Positions 42,801 to 53,432 of a stretch of DNA of 64,000 bases are shown piece after piece. Each line of letters starts with the position of its first letter. Position 1 is the stretch's first letter. This DNA comes from Pseudo-nitzschia pungens (Eukaryota; Bacillariophyta; Bacillariophyceae; Bacillariales; Bacillariaceae), in contig CM074762.1 of NCBI GenBank assembly GCA_037355855.1, positions 3,224,001-3,288,000 on the forward strand, in the 5' to 3' direction. A program made the translations under genes and the position numbers. The notes under the pieces were generated by a model, which saw nothing but the letters and a program-made list of their open reading frames with translations, was not told the DNA's origin and made no database searches.

Positions 42801-44931
42801 CAGCGAGTAGCTTCCTAAAGAACTTTTATCGCGCGTTGGCTACGAACAAGTCGCTCAAGCAGGCGTTTTATCATGCACAAGAGGCTGTCCGTGTCGAAGA
42901 AATTTCAAAGAATGTTGAGCGTTATGCGTTGCTACCCCAAAAACCAGAGGACGACGCATACCACGACGTTCCCATCTTCTTCACGAAGTCTGTACCTGCC
43001 AATACGTTAAACGAAAACACAGATAAAGCTCACTTCGAAGATTCCCGAAAGCTCTTGCCGAAAATACCCAGATACTTCACCGGACGGGAAGTGGATATGT
43101 GCAGAGTGTTGGATGCTCTCCGAACCGAAAAAATCATACGAATCGGCGGATTAAGGGGTATGGGTAAGAGTTCCTTGACAGCAGCAGTGTGTCGATACGT
43201 GCAGAAGAGATCGAGTTTGTTCAACTTCGACGATGTTTTCTGGCTGCCTGCGGCACGTGGTGTTGTACCAGAGGAAGACACTCTTTTTTCTGACTTGGTG
43301 GAATACACACGTCCTCATGATGAAGTCGGACCACAATATTTCGGAGGACGAAGATGCACTCGAATGTCGTGACAGGATTGAGATTGAATTAGAGGGTAGG
43401 ACAACCATGCTCGCAATAGATTCTCGAAAGTTTAATAGTGAGGTGTCGTCAGAAAATCTCGAGAATTTTCTGAGCGAGCTTATCAATTCCGATCTTGACG
43501 TTAAGATTATTTTGATTAATTCGAACGACGAGGAAGAGGTTGCAACAGTTGGTCTAAAACCAATTGACTTCAAATCGACGGCGATATTGTTTGGGAACAG
43601 TATCTCGCTTTATCACCGCCAATGGCTGTCCCGCGGCTCAATCTCCAGATGAATACGCGGATCTCATTGTACCTCCATCTTTAGCATCGAATCAGTTGCG
43701 ACAAGCAGTTGTCTCTATTCGGCAAGAGCGGCTGCTATCTGTTATGGGTGACGGCATCCCATTAGAAGTTATTCGAAGCGGGAAAACAATGCCAGCAAAC
43801 GTTTTCATTCGTTTGATTGGAATGGCAAACACACCAGAAGTCCATATAGAGTCGATCGAAGAGCTCGAAGCTTCTGTCGCGAAATGGACTCGAAGGGTGA
43901 ACGATGCCATTGCAAACAAAAACTTCTTTCGAGCAATGGATCTCCAACATGTATTGAAGGAACTCGATGGGCAAAGGTCAAGGTTCCCCAGTGTGGATGA
44001 TATGATTGCAAAGGAACAGGAGCTACATCGCAAGCACGCACTTTGCTTCAAAACAAGACGATATGAGGAAGGAAACCGACTGAAGAGAGAGATCTTGTCG
44101 TTGAAGAAAGAGATCCTGCGCGAGAAGAGGAGAATACTAGCTGCTCGTCAGATGACAAATGCAGCTCTCACAAAATCACAAACCCGAAAAATTGCAGATA
44201 TCCAAGCGCAGATGGCGTCTATCATGACGCTCGCAAACTTATCATTCAGTTCTCTAACTGATTTGCAAGAATCGCCCGACAAGACCGAGGCAGTCTTCAG
44301 ACTGGGTTCGGCGTACCACAGTTGCGAGGTCCGAATCTACCCAGGAAATGTGGAGGATTTTGATCCGGGGAATGATCTCGGTGCATCTGTTTGTTGGACC
44401 AACGAATGTTGCGATATCAATCTCGATGAGAAGGGGGCATCGTTATTGAGGTACGGAGGAGAAGATCTTGTCGACGACGTCGAAACTTTACCTGCTATCG
44501 CCGAAACACCTTGGGGAACTACGAAATGTGGGGTGGGGAATGCCGTGATTGTTGGGCCAGGGAACTACGACGACTTGAAAGTGCATTGTGTGATACTGGC
44601 AGTTGGCCCTTTGTCGCCAAATCGCAACGAAGTGATTGACGAGAACGACCACGATTCTCTACATTACATCACCGTGATGATGCGGTCCTGTCTCCGTTCC
44701 AGTTTCATTCTGGCGAAGCATTCTCAAGTGCAATCGATTGCTGTACCGACAATAACGACAAAGATGGGAAGCGCAACTTACGAGACCACTTTACTGACTA
44801 ATCTGAAACTCCTCATGGCCGAGGCAAGATTCTCGGATCTCAACACTTTGCACATTGTTGCTGACTCAGCTGAGGAATCCAGCAAGTTGATTGACATGGC
44901 ACTTAAGATGGGCCTAACAATGTCTTCATGA
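39828..44931 (+). CDS. Paralogue C: LRR-CHAT-STAND NTPase-macro-like protein, four +1 frameshifts
   Basis: About 1699 residues if four single bases are skipped; 5104 minus 4 is exactly 1700 codons. N-terminal Cys module (GEQLEEYC...CPLCAQTK) at about 23-46; an extra segment with VTIPSGINGGQTI (about 143-190) absent from A and B; LVYRGFCVRPGCFTLDQAK near 205; LRRs about 456-705; CHAT about 838-1020 with LHFTGYG and VNSYHS, so both catalytic positions are replaced; STAND NTPase with FTGRE and an intact P-loop GLRGMGKSS near 1107; UVR-like repeats about 1344-1435; macro-like domain about 1488-1697 with VCWTNECC, ILAVGP and IAVPTITT. Shifts are at 41793-41794, 41913-41914, 43313-43314 and near 43619, each at a CC pair. 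Dropping one C restores alignment with A or B each time. It could be sequencing error, a young pseudogene or recoding. Confidence 0.8.
41793..41794 (+). other. +1 frameshift site 1 in paralogue C
   Basis: The context is CTGCACCTGGCAAAA. Removing one C gives GDEG-FPALAKMIE, matching GDDG-VRALAKAME in A. As written, the first frame instead runs to a stop at 41942. Confidence 0.85.
41913..41914 (+). other. +1 frameshift site 2 in paralogue C
   Basis: The context is CTGCGCCAAGATC. Removing one C gives NHTLRKITGLYHN, matching NASVKEISGLYHN in A with no gap. Confidence 0.85.
43313..43314 (+). other. +1 frameshift site 3 in paralogue C
   Basis: The context is ACACGTCCTCATGATG. Removing one C joins DLVEYTR to LMMKSDHNISEDED, the same length as the corresponding part of A between DL and the Arg-Glu-Arg-Ile block. 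Confidence 0.8.
43612..43620 (+). other. +1 frameshift site 4 in paralogue C
   Basis: The context is CACCGCCAATGGC. Removing a C from the GCC gives FGNSISLYHRNGCPAAQS, aligning without gaps to FGKNSQHISNNKCNLARS in B. Confidence 0.8.
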
Positions 44932-45031
44932 CGTAATACGCAATGACTAGTTAAGATTATATCCGTACTTAAGATTTCAAAGTATCAATGTCATCGAAGA
45001 TTACTTCCTTCTATAGACAATAATTTGCATC

Positions 45032-48000
45032 CTACAGAAACTTTGATAGATCTTGGTGCCTCCCCTTGACAAGGTCGATCAATCGGATTTGATCACTTGT
45101 TGACAAATTATCCCGTTGAAAACTCCCTTTTCGACCCAAAAACTCGGTTAGTGATTGATGAATATCATCACATTGTCTGCTGGGTAGAGGTTGCGGAGAT
45201 GAGTAATCTAACAACAGTAGATAATTATACAAAGTCAATGCGAACTCCCCAAGCTGTTTTTCTTCTATTAAAGGGGAATTCTGTAAATTGACTGTGGCAT
45301 CGTTTCCCGCACGTTGTTGACCAACCTTGTTGTTGGTACCTGGATTATCACGACTATGAATGAAATGGTCTCGGGCATCGTTTTTTCGCAAGATTATGTT
45401 CTTTTCTAGCTTGTTCAGGTAATTCGTCATGTCTGCGTGAACCGATGCAATAGGACGGAGGTCCTTAGCGCGGACACTAAACAAGAATCTCACCAAAAGT
45501 TTCGTCCCTACAAACACAATTCCAACCGCAGGTACCACTGCAAGAACCTGCATGTTGATTCTATTGGATTGAAAGAGGACATCGATTGTTTCGGCTGCAT
45601 CCAACATGCTCACCTTGAGTTGTTGCATCTGAATGAGCATGAGGCGGACCAACTGGCCACCAAGAGCGTGCCACATTAATCCGCTTCTCATATGGGATTC
45701 GTATTGGCGAGTGGCTCTGATCGTAGCTTCGTGACGAGAAGCTGGTGTTCCATCTCCCAAGCCAAGATCGTGGCAGCATTATATCTAAGGATGCTTCCTC
45801 TTCGGCCAAAGAGACACCTGTTACGAGTCCTTTTCTTCGATTCATTATTTCATCAACAAGATCCTTCAAAGGCGTCCAGAAGCGTGTCGTAAAAATTTCT
45901 GAAGCTGCTTCGTACACTTCGTTCGCGGACAGTTTTGATTTTTGGACCGTAGGGTTGAAAATAGTCATGAATCCCAAAATGCCACCAGAATTTTTAGTGC
46001 AGCTGAAGGTATGCCCATCAAATTCCATTGCATTAACCAATGGATCCAATGGACTTCTTTCCACTTGAATTTCAGAGATTTTCCTTCCCCGACACGTCTC
46101 AAACGGTTGATGTCACGAGAGATTTCGTAAAGAATCATCCATTGGCGTTGTTGGACGCTACCAGAAGATGACGTCATTGAAGCCGGCGATAAAAGATTTG
46201 GAAATAATTCATGTTTTCCCTCGGCCAAAGCATCTGCGCTATGAACGTTTTCATCATTTCCCTTTTCATAGTGTCGCAATCTCCAAGTGGACTCGAGTTT
46301 GGCCAATTCTGCGTTTCTTGATTCTTTATTGGTCGTGACACTACCAGATGATGCTTTTGCATTGCTGCCACCACCATGCACAATACTCGCGTCCACTGTT
46401 TCCCGGATTGTATCAACGATCAGCCCTCTCGCTTCGAGCGACCAAGCATCCGCGTGCTCCAACCATGGTCTTTGATCATACTCCGCTCGATACAACAGGA
46501 TGTCAAGGGCCGTATTACTTTCAATCGTAACACTACCCTCGTCAAAGTTCTGAACCGAAAATCTCCCCCTCCCGTCGGCATTGAATCGAATGGCAAAATA
46601 TCTGCTAAACCTCTTCGCACCACCACTACGGTGTCTCTTACGTTTTACGGTTTCATTCAAAACCTTCATCATAGAAACAGTTGCCCCTCGAACGGGCTGG
46701 ATGAAAGAGGATGAAAAGAGGGCGGAAAATGCACCGACCATTTTCTTGATGAGTGGTTTGTTGGGATCGGAATGATTCTCATCGTCTTCATTCATGTTCC
46801 TCTTTCGAAAAAATCGAGCAGCAATTTGTTTTCTCATGGCAATCAATGTGCTTGCGACATGTCTCGACCCCTTTTTTTGGCCGACTCTGGTGCTTTCGTC
46901 TCCACTCATGGCCACTGACTCGTCGCTGTCCTCATCGTCATCATACTCGAAATCCTCGTTCTCGTTCTCGGCTGGCAAGGTTCTTTCCATAGCGTGACTT
47001 GTTTGCTCATATTCCGCACTTAACTGCTGCTCTTGCTGCTGGGAAACCAGTGCCGTTGTGAGCGTCGAATCGGGCATTTCCTCTGGCCTTTTGGCCAACA
47101 GTTTTAGGACTTGGCCGAGCCTGACAATCTCTGAATGGTAGGCGGCTTCCACAAACGCAAGCCGCATGCGTTCTCCCTCCAGTAGGCTGTTTTGGTCTTG
47201 GGACCCCGCACCAAAGAAAAAGAACCTCGACCACTTTCGTCGCAGCCTAGTCCACGGAAGAAGCGCGCTCCGGGCCGAGAGGCCCGTGATTGTCGTTGCC
47301 GTCAGCGAAGAGGACAGCCGGGTCGATTCGACCTTGGTCTTCCAATATTGAACGGTGCGGTGCAACCGGTAGGTGGTTCGCACGAGTCGATCACGAATGG
47401 ACCGCAATTGAGAGTCCAGTATGCGGACCTCGGCGGTCCGAAGGGCGATCACTAGGGGTCGGAGTTCCTCGGCGCTGTGCACTGTGTTCAAAATGCCGAG
47501 CCGGTGGGCGCAGTCCTCTGCGCGGGAGACAAAGGGAATCATGCGACGTGTATAGTCCGAGTGCGATCCGCCGGGAATGAATTCCAGAGACAGGGCCTCG
47601 ATCAGTGCCTCGAGGAGTTGTTCCATGACGCGCACGCGATCGGTGTTGCTTCGTTCCTCTAGCGAATTCCGGTCTCTGGATCGAAGGGTTTGGAGCTCTC
47701 CTTCCAAAACGCAACACACGAGCCGCGACCGGACTCGTTCGATTCCACCGAGGTGCCGGTATAGGGTCAGATCAGTCGGAATCCAGATCCAGGGCCCGAC
47801 CTGTGTGGCGCAGAATATACTTGTATGAATCTGTCTTGTCCTCTTCGGTGGCCCTTTGGTCGCTGTCGTCATCCTCGCCGTTGCTGTCGCCTCGTTTCTG
47901 GTTCTGCTTACGCTCACGGTTGCCGATTTTTTGGACTATCTTGAGCACGGACCAGGCCGTGACGATGCCGACGGGGAACTTGTAGCGGACCACGTCGTTT

Positions 48001-48987
48001 CCGGCCTTCCATCCTTCCCGCAATGCGTTGGTTGCGACCCTTCGAAATTCAGCCTGGACCCGGCGAATGGTTTTCATACGTTCTTCCAACAGAGAAAGGT
48101 ACTGCTCTGTGCTGGCAAACGGTAGGGGTATCTTCTCAAAGCCGCCTCGTATTCTTTGGCGTCGTCGCAACTCGCGGCTGCCTTGCTCCGATTCTGCCTC
48201 CTTCGATGGCGGATGCCCGATCGCTGGAATCAGCGGACTCTTGCGGTTCCGGTGCTCCAGTTTTGGCGCAGCCAGTGGTTGAACAAAGTCTCGGAGTCTT
48301 GGTCCGATGCTCCGTTCGCGTCTTGTTTGTTTGTGGTGCCATCGGTGTCACCTGGTGAAAAGTCTCGGGATCGGTAGTTGCAGTGACATCATCGTACGAG
48401 CCACCAGGAATGGCAGACGAGGAGAACCATTGGCCGAAAATACTCTCGTAATTCGTATCGGTTATCACGCCGTGGTAGTTGCCGACGTCGTTTGTTTTTT
48501 CTACAACTAAAGGTGTGCCATCCTCTGCGACATCCGCGTCATTCTGGGATCCACCGAGCGCAAAGGAGGATGGGAATCGGAGCTTGGCCGAAACGAGCAG
48601 CGGCATGTCGAGCACCAACAACAGCATCGGCAGTGCAACCCACACGGTGCTGAAATAGAACCGATCCAATGGTTTCGATGACGAACAAATCTTGGGTCGA
48701 TCTCCATGTCCGTCCCTTCGCCTCAATCTGGTCGAATTTGCTCTGCGAAAGCAAGAACCTTGGAGGATGGTCGTTGGAGTTTCCCGCTCGCGCAACGAAA
48801 GATTCTGGACCGAAGGAGTGCTGCCCCTGCTGCTGTCTTTGCAATCATCGTTTGTGTTTCCTGAAACACCATCATTGCAAGGTACAGGAACGTATCGATG
48901 ATCACGGGGTTCCCAAGGAAGAGAATTAATACCGTTGATGCTTCCTGATCTGGGCCGCTTGCGGATTGGAGGACGCGACGAACTCAT
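45032..48987 (-). CDS. NCA2-like mitochondrial membrane protein, several frameshifts
   Basis: About 1318 residues in four or five frame segments; the ATG is at 48987. The C-terminal part is the best match to NCA2 (nuclear control of ATPase 2). It contains HWIHWLMQWN, DLVDEIMNRRKGL, then GGQLVRLMLIQMQQLKVSM and a membrane segment INMQVLAVVPAVGIVFVG. NCA2 in yeast affects mitochondrial expression of ATP synthase subunits 6 and 8. A hydrophobic segment near VALPMLLLVLDMPLLV and another near FPVGIVTAWSVL may also span membrane. Frame changes: +1 between about 48180 and 48350 (or an intron I cannot place), +1 at 47778-47779, -1 near 46020-46023, +1 at 45772-45773. Conserved sequence resumes directly after each. 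The first segment (48987 to about 48300) could be a separate gene. It ends 100 bp from the convergent paralogue C. Confidence 0.7.
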
Positions 48988-50094
48988 CTTGCGAACGCGG
49001 TAGGGATGGTTTTTGTTCGAAGTGCTTTTAGAAGCAGCAGAGCGTTTGCCCACGTACAATCAATCCTTGGGTGTAAGATATTATGGATTACTTCGTATTT
49101 CTCTGTTGTACCAGTAATTCTCCGGTGGGCGAGGATGGGTCCGGCGGTCCTGCCTTCGGCTGATGTCAGTTGTCGATCCAATAAATCATCATCAGATGCA
49201 TGAATGAATGAAAAGGTATCCTTACAGTAAAAAAGCCCAATACAGTACGTAAAACCAATACCACATGGTGTCACACCCAAAAAACCGTTTGATTTTGAAA
49301 AACAAAGAATACCCCGGTAATTACTTCAACTAATTGCACGTACCGGTACGTACCGTACCATACGAGGCATCATCGCATGGTATTTACGGGCACTCTTAAC
49401 GCATTAATTACGAATATACGGGTAATTAGTATTATTGGGAACGAAGTAAGGTTACGGGGGTGAGTACGGTATGTACAATGTTTTTTGAAAATCTAAAATT
49501 GGACTCGTTCGAATAATCTTCAGTTTGACAAAATTAAGCTCCGGCAGATCATTTCTCGTGTTTGTACGTAAGGCCTTACCAGTACAACTGTAGATTTTCT
49601 CATCAGTATGACTATGAAAAACGAGGGGTAAGTTACTCGTAAGATTTACTCGTAAGATTCTTACTCGTACAAGTACAAGTATCAATATTATGACCCCTTT
49701 GAACAAAAACATGTGTAAGTTTTAAGTTGGCGGTAGCCGTTATCTGTACCGGTACATGATTCACGTCTATCCCGTAACATTACGTATCTCAAACAAAAAA
49801 AAGGTGTCTTCGCGTAACTTTTTCACGTGACTCCTTTCCACGTTCACGTCTGAACGGAAGCCAACATGTTACTTGTACAGTACCGTATTCCACGTAGTGT
49901 CTTGTACTATCCAAAAGAGAAAGGAAGTTTCCTCGACCCCGATTGATACCCGAAAAACGCACGAAAGCCATCTCCGACTTTTCGGTATCTTTCCAAATTC
50001 GGTTTCGGGTCGAGATTCGAGCACCACGACAGGCATTCGCTTTCGTTTCTTGTGTTTCGATCGAAAACACCATGGCACAGAAACAAAAAGAAGA
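48988..50094. other. Divergent intergenic region between NCA2-like and FEX genes
   Basis: 1.1 kb with no gene. It contains GTAAGGTTAC (49446-49455), ACCGGTACGTACC words and, near 49687, TTATGACCCCT followed by TTGAACAAAA, resembling the right end of the MITE-like element at 20518-20531. It should hold both promoters. Confidence 0.45.
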
Positions 50095-52350
50095 ATGGAG
50101 CCACCAGCACTGCCACAACCACCATCAGAAGCAAATCCTTCTCCTCGTACCCCTCAACAACAAGGTTCGTCGTCATCCCGGGCGCGGGCAGAATCATCTC
50201 TGTGTCTGACAAAGTACCCACCCTCGCCGAAGGACGAGGCGGAGGCCAGCGAATCCTTTCGCCAGCAGGCCATCGACAAGGCGCACGAAATCTCGGCCCT
50301 GTCGTGGCCACAGCACATCGAAAACCACGATCTGGATCGAAGACACCACCACAGCCGTCGTCGAAACAGCCTTCAGCAACAGGACACAGACAACGCCTCG
50401 TTTCACAGCATCAGCGCGGTTTCCACTCTCCGGAAGAGACGCTCCGGATGTATTTTGGGAAACAGCACCGTCCGTGAAGCGTTTCCCGCAGTCCCCGGGC
50501 CGAACGGAGACCCACCAAACTTCCTCGCCGGAACCGAGGAAGACTGTGACGTTGCTGTTCCATGGATGGTGGCGCCCATTGATGCCAGCGGTAGAGATCC
50601 CAGACATCCGGATGATTTCGGGGCATCGGTCACACACAAGGGCAGCGACAGACCCGCTTCACCTAGGAATGCCGCATCGATCGAGGGACCGGCCTGGGAA
50701 AAATACTACAATCGACACGTCCAATTGCTTGTGTCACTGGCACTCTTTAGTTACGTTGGACAATGTTTGCGGTATGCCATCGAGATCGTCTTTGGGAGGG
50801 CCTGCCACCAACCCGAGACCGTCGGCTGGGACCTCGGACGATGGAAAACCTGCACCAGCGATCCCGGAACTACCGAGTCGACCGGGGGGGCCTTCTTTTC
50901 GGATCTTCCCACTAACTTGATTGGTTGCTTTCTGACGGGTCTGCTGGTCAGCGGGGACGGGGAATCCATCGCCGTCAACCTACCGGTGGCCGCCCTCGGC
51001 AGAACTAACGCCTTCCAGGCCTGGGTCGTCACCCACGTCGGTCTGCGCACGGGCTTTTGCGGTGCTTTGACAACCTTTGCGTCGTGGAACACGCAAATCG
51101 TCCGGATGGCGTGCGGAAAGCGGGGAACCGCCCTGGGCTACTCGCAGTGGGTGAGTGCCCTCTGGGGATACACAATCGGATTCTACGGGGCTTTGCAATC
51201 CTACCAGTTTGGCGTGGCCGTCGCCTTTGCGCTGAGCCGTCGCTTCAACCCACAGCTGGCCAAAGAAGCCGACGCGATCATGGACAAGAAAGCCATTGGT
51301 GTCTCGATCCATCGGGAATTGCCCGATTTTGAGCGAAGATTTCTGCACTCGATCTGCCTGGAAGAAGAAGAGGAGGAATGCGAAACGGATCCCGAGGATC
51401 TCAGCGAACAGGGATGGCTTTCCAGCAATACGAATGCGACACCTCCGAAGAAAACAACCCTCGCCAGGTACGGCACGAGTGGCCGCGAATCCTTTTACAG
51501 CGATCATATTCACCACCTACGGGCGTGGAAGGAGACTACCGACCACCACCGAAACGCTTGGTCGAGATTTAGTGAACGCCGTACCACGGAGTTACACGAA
51601 ATCGAACGGAACCTGTTGGTAGATCGCATCGAACCTCACGAGGAGTTGCTGGCCGTTGCTCGGGCTGCGGGATGGGACACTGGCGCACTGACGAGCTGGG
51701 CCCAGGCGATGAATGGACCCAATCGAGCGATGGGGAGCACTAGCGGCAACAAGGGAATGGGTTGCAACGAGCGTGGTGGCGACCAGGATCTGGAAAGCCA
51801 AAGCCAACCGCGGATGGAGGACCGCAATTGTCTCGGCTCTTCGCACCACTCGTCCCTGGTCGAAGCGGTGTTCAATCTTCTGTGTTGTGTGCTCCTAACC
51901 GTGATGCTCGTGATCGGATTCGTTCGGTACCGTGGAAGAACAGATGTGATCGGCAGAAACTACCGGACCCAGTGTCTGTCAGCGCTGTTGTCGCCGCTCG
52001 GAACCTACACACGCTGGTATCTGAGCCGTCTCAACGGTAGCATCCGGCACAAGGCGTGGGAATGGTTCCCGATGGGAACCTTTTTGGCCAACATGTTTGC
52101 TTCGGTGGTATCCGCGTTGACGGCGGCCCTGCTCCTGATGTGGGACGGCCCGGATGCCACTGTGGTCGTCGGGACGGCGATCCAGGTTGGATATGCCGGG
52201 AGCTGTAGCACCGTCTCGACGTTTGCCACCGAGACGGTTGGGTTGCTGGGGGCGCTACCGAGGGCTTTTTGGGGTTACTACTACGGTTTTGGGTCCGTGT
52301 TGTGTGCTTTTGTTCTAGGGATGTGCAGTTACTCCTGGGCCGTGCTATGA
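50095..52350 (+). CDS. FEX/CrcB-type fluoride export channel, two-domain
   Basis: 751 residues; the start is the first in-frame ATG (50095). The upstream frame is open but has only non-ATG codons. About 200 residues of disordered cytosolic N-terminus precede the channel. The first CrcB-like domain (about 209-390) has the LPTNLIGCFLTG segment and the signature GFCGALTTFASWN near 320. A long charged loop follows. The second domain (about 585-745) has PMGTFLANMFASV near 656 and GYAGSCSTVSTFATE near 698. Eukaryotic FEX proteins fuse two CrcB domains in one chain, while bacteria use dimers. The expected role is fluoride efflux across the plasma membrane. The signature Thr/Ser and Phe positions are kept in both halves. 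The N-terminus and central loop are longer than in yeast FEX. Confidence 0.9.
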   Translation: MEPPALPQPPSEANPSPRTPQQQGSSSSRARAESSLCLTKYPPSPKDEAEASESFRQQAIDKAHEISALSWPQHIENHDLDRRHHHSRRRNSLQQQDTDNASFHSISAVSTLRKRRSGCILGNSTVREAFPAVPGPNGDPPNFLAGTEEDCDVAVPWMVAPIDASGRDPRHPDDFGASVTHKGSDRPASPRNAASIEGPAWEKYYNRHVQLLVSLALFSYVGQCLRYAIEIVFGRACHQPETVGWDLGRWKTCTSDPGTTESTGGAFFSDLPTNLIGCFLTGLLVSGDGESIAVNLPVAALGRTNAFQAWVVTHVGLRTGFCGALTTFASWNTQIVRMACGKRGTALGYSQWVSALWGYTIGFYGALQSYQFGVAVAFALSRRFNPQLAKEADAIMDKKAIGVSIHRELPDFERRFLHSICLEEEEEECETDPEDLSEQGWLSSNTNATPPKKTTLARYGTSGRESFYSDHIHHLRAWKETTDHHRNAWSRFSERRTTELHEIERNLLVDRIEPHEELLAVARAAGWDTGALTSWAQAMNGPNRAMGSTSGNKGMGCNERGGDQDLESQSQPRMEDRNCLGSSHHSSLVEAVFNLLCCVLLTVMLVIGFVRYRGRTDVIGRNYRTQCLSALLSPLGTYTRWYLSRLNGSIRHKAWEWFPMGTFLANMFASVVSALTAALLLMWDGPDATVVVGTAIQVGYAGSCSTVSTFATETVGLLGALPRAFWGYYYGFGSVLCAFVLGMCSYSWAVL

Positions 52351-52616
52351 AAGTGGCGTGGTAGAAGCTAGAATGCCATCAATCTATGGCAATCTACAAT
52401 AACATGATGCTATGATAATACATGTATTTAATACGAAGTACTATATTAGTATTCTTATTCTTTCCATCTATCTATGCATATCAAACGCGGCGTCGATTTT
52501 GTTTTGAAGATTTCATTCGATCACAATTTCGAATTCGAAATTCTTGTACGTATAATCTTACTGCATGGTTTTTGTGCCTGTGCACTATCCGTGATCATTC
52601 CGACCCGGTTTCTGGA

Positions 52617-53432
52617 TCACTTCCGCCAGTGTCCCTTCTTCCGTTGCTTTTTCTCCGAGAAAGTTTCAGTTCGCTTGTAGAGTTTCTCGATTTGATCCTC
52701 GTTGTCACCCATTTTGTTTTTTGCGGTACCGAGGAGCTTGCTCTGCTTTTCGATTTGATGTCCGTAGAGCATGGCTTGATCGAGCATCATTCCGGTCTGC
52801 TCGCCCAATTCATCCAGCTTTTCGTCCATCCTGCGATCATTTTCCGCGATCTCGGCCAAGCCCCGCCGCTCGGATTTCGTCAGAAGGGGTCCCGAACCCT
52901 TGCTTTTGCCAAAGTAAGGGGCGTGTGCGGTCGGTCTTTCCCCCTTTCTTGCAAAGAGCTCGTCCCGCGCGGCCGCAATTTTGGTTTGCTTTTTCCCGGG
53001 AAGGGGACCTCGCCTTTTCGGTGCGGGCGCGTTGTTGTTTTCGTTGTCGTTTTCGTTGTCGTCGTTGTTGGTATCCTTCTTATTCTTGTTCAATTTCTTC
53101 TTTTTTCTTTGCTTTCTCAGTTCTTTGTTTGCCTTGCATTTGTAGAAAAAGTTGCACGTCCAGAACGCCAGTCTGTCCTGTTGCTTCTCGGCATCATTCA
53201 TGGCTTCTTTCTGCTGATCGAGTGTTTCGATGATGTTTTCGAGTTGCCCGGTTTGTTGTTCGAGTTGTGCCATGGTTTCTTTGCCGGTTTCGTTGATCTC
53301 GTTAACCTGTTGACCCGCTCGGTTCAGAGACTCGAGCATTCTGTCCTGCATGTCTTTGACCTCCCCGACGACTCTTGCGTTGTTGCTGGTGTTGCCGCTG
53401 CCGCTGCCGTTGTAGCCGTTGAAAGTATTCAT
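52617..53432 (-). CDS. SNAP-25-like Qbc-SNARE
   Basis: 271 residues, ATG at 53432. Two SNARE-type heptad helices are joined by a basic linker. The first (about 25-90) has LEQQTGQLENIIETLDQ, aligning with the Qb motif LDEQGEQLERI of SNAP-25 including its central-layer Gln. The second (about 200-262) has MDEKLDELGEQTGMML...GHQIEKQSK, aligning with the Qc motif of SNAP-25. There is no transmembrane segment. Two Cys in FWTCNFFYKC just after the first helix are at the place where SNAP-25 is palmitoylated, so they are candidate membrane anchors (inference). The linker contains Lys and Asn/Asp runs. Expected role: target-membrane SNARE in vesicle fusion. It is convergent with the FEX gene, 266 bp apart. 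Confidence 0.88.
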   Translation of the reverse strand: MNTFNGYNGSGSGNTSNNARVVGEVKDMQDRMLESLNRAGQQVNEINETGKETMAQLEQQTGQLENIIETLDQQKEAMNDAEKQQDRLAFWTCNFFYKCKANKELRKQRKKKKLNKNKKDTNNDDNENDNENNNAPAPKRRGPLPGKKQTKIAAARDELFARKGERPTAHAPYFGKSKGSGPLLTKSERRGLAEIAENDRRMDEKLDELGEQTGMMLDQAMLYGHQIEKQSKLLGTAKNKMGDNEDQIEKLYKRTETFSEKKQRKKGHWRK

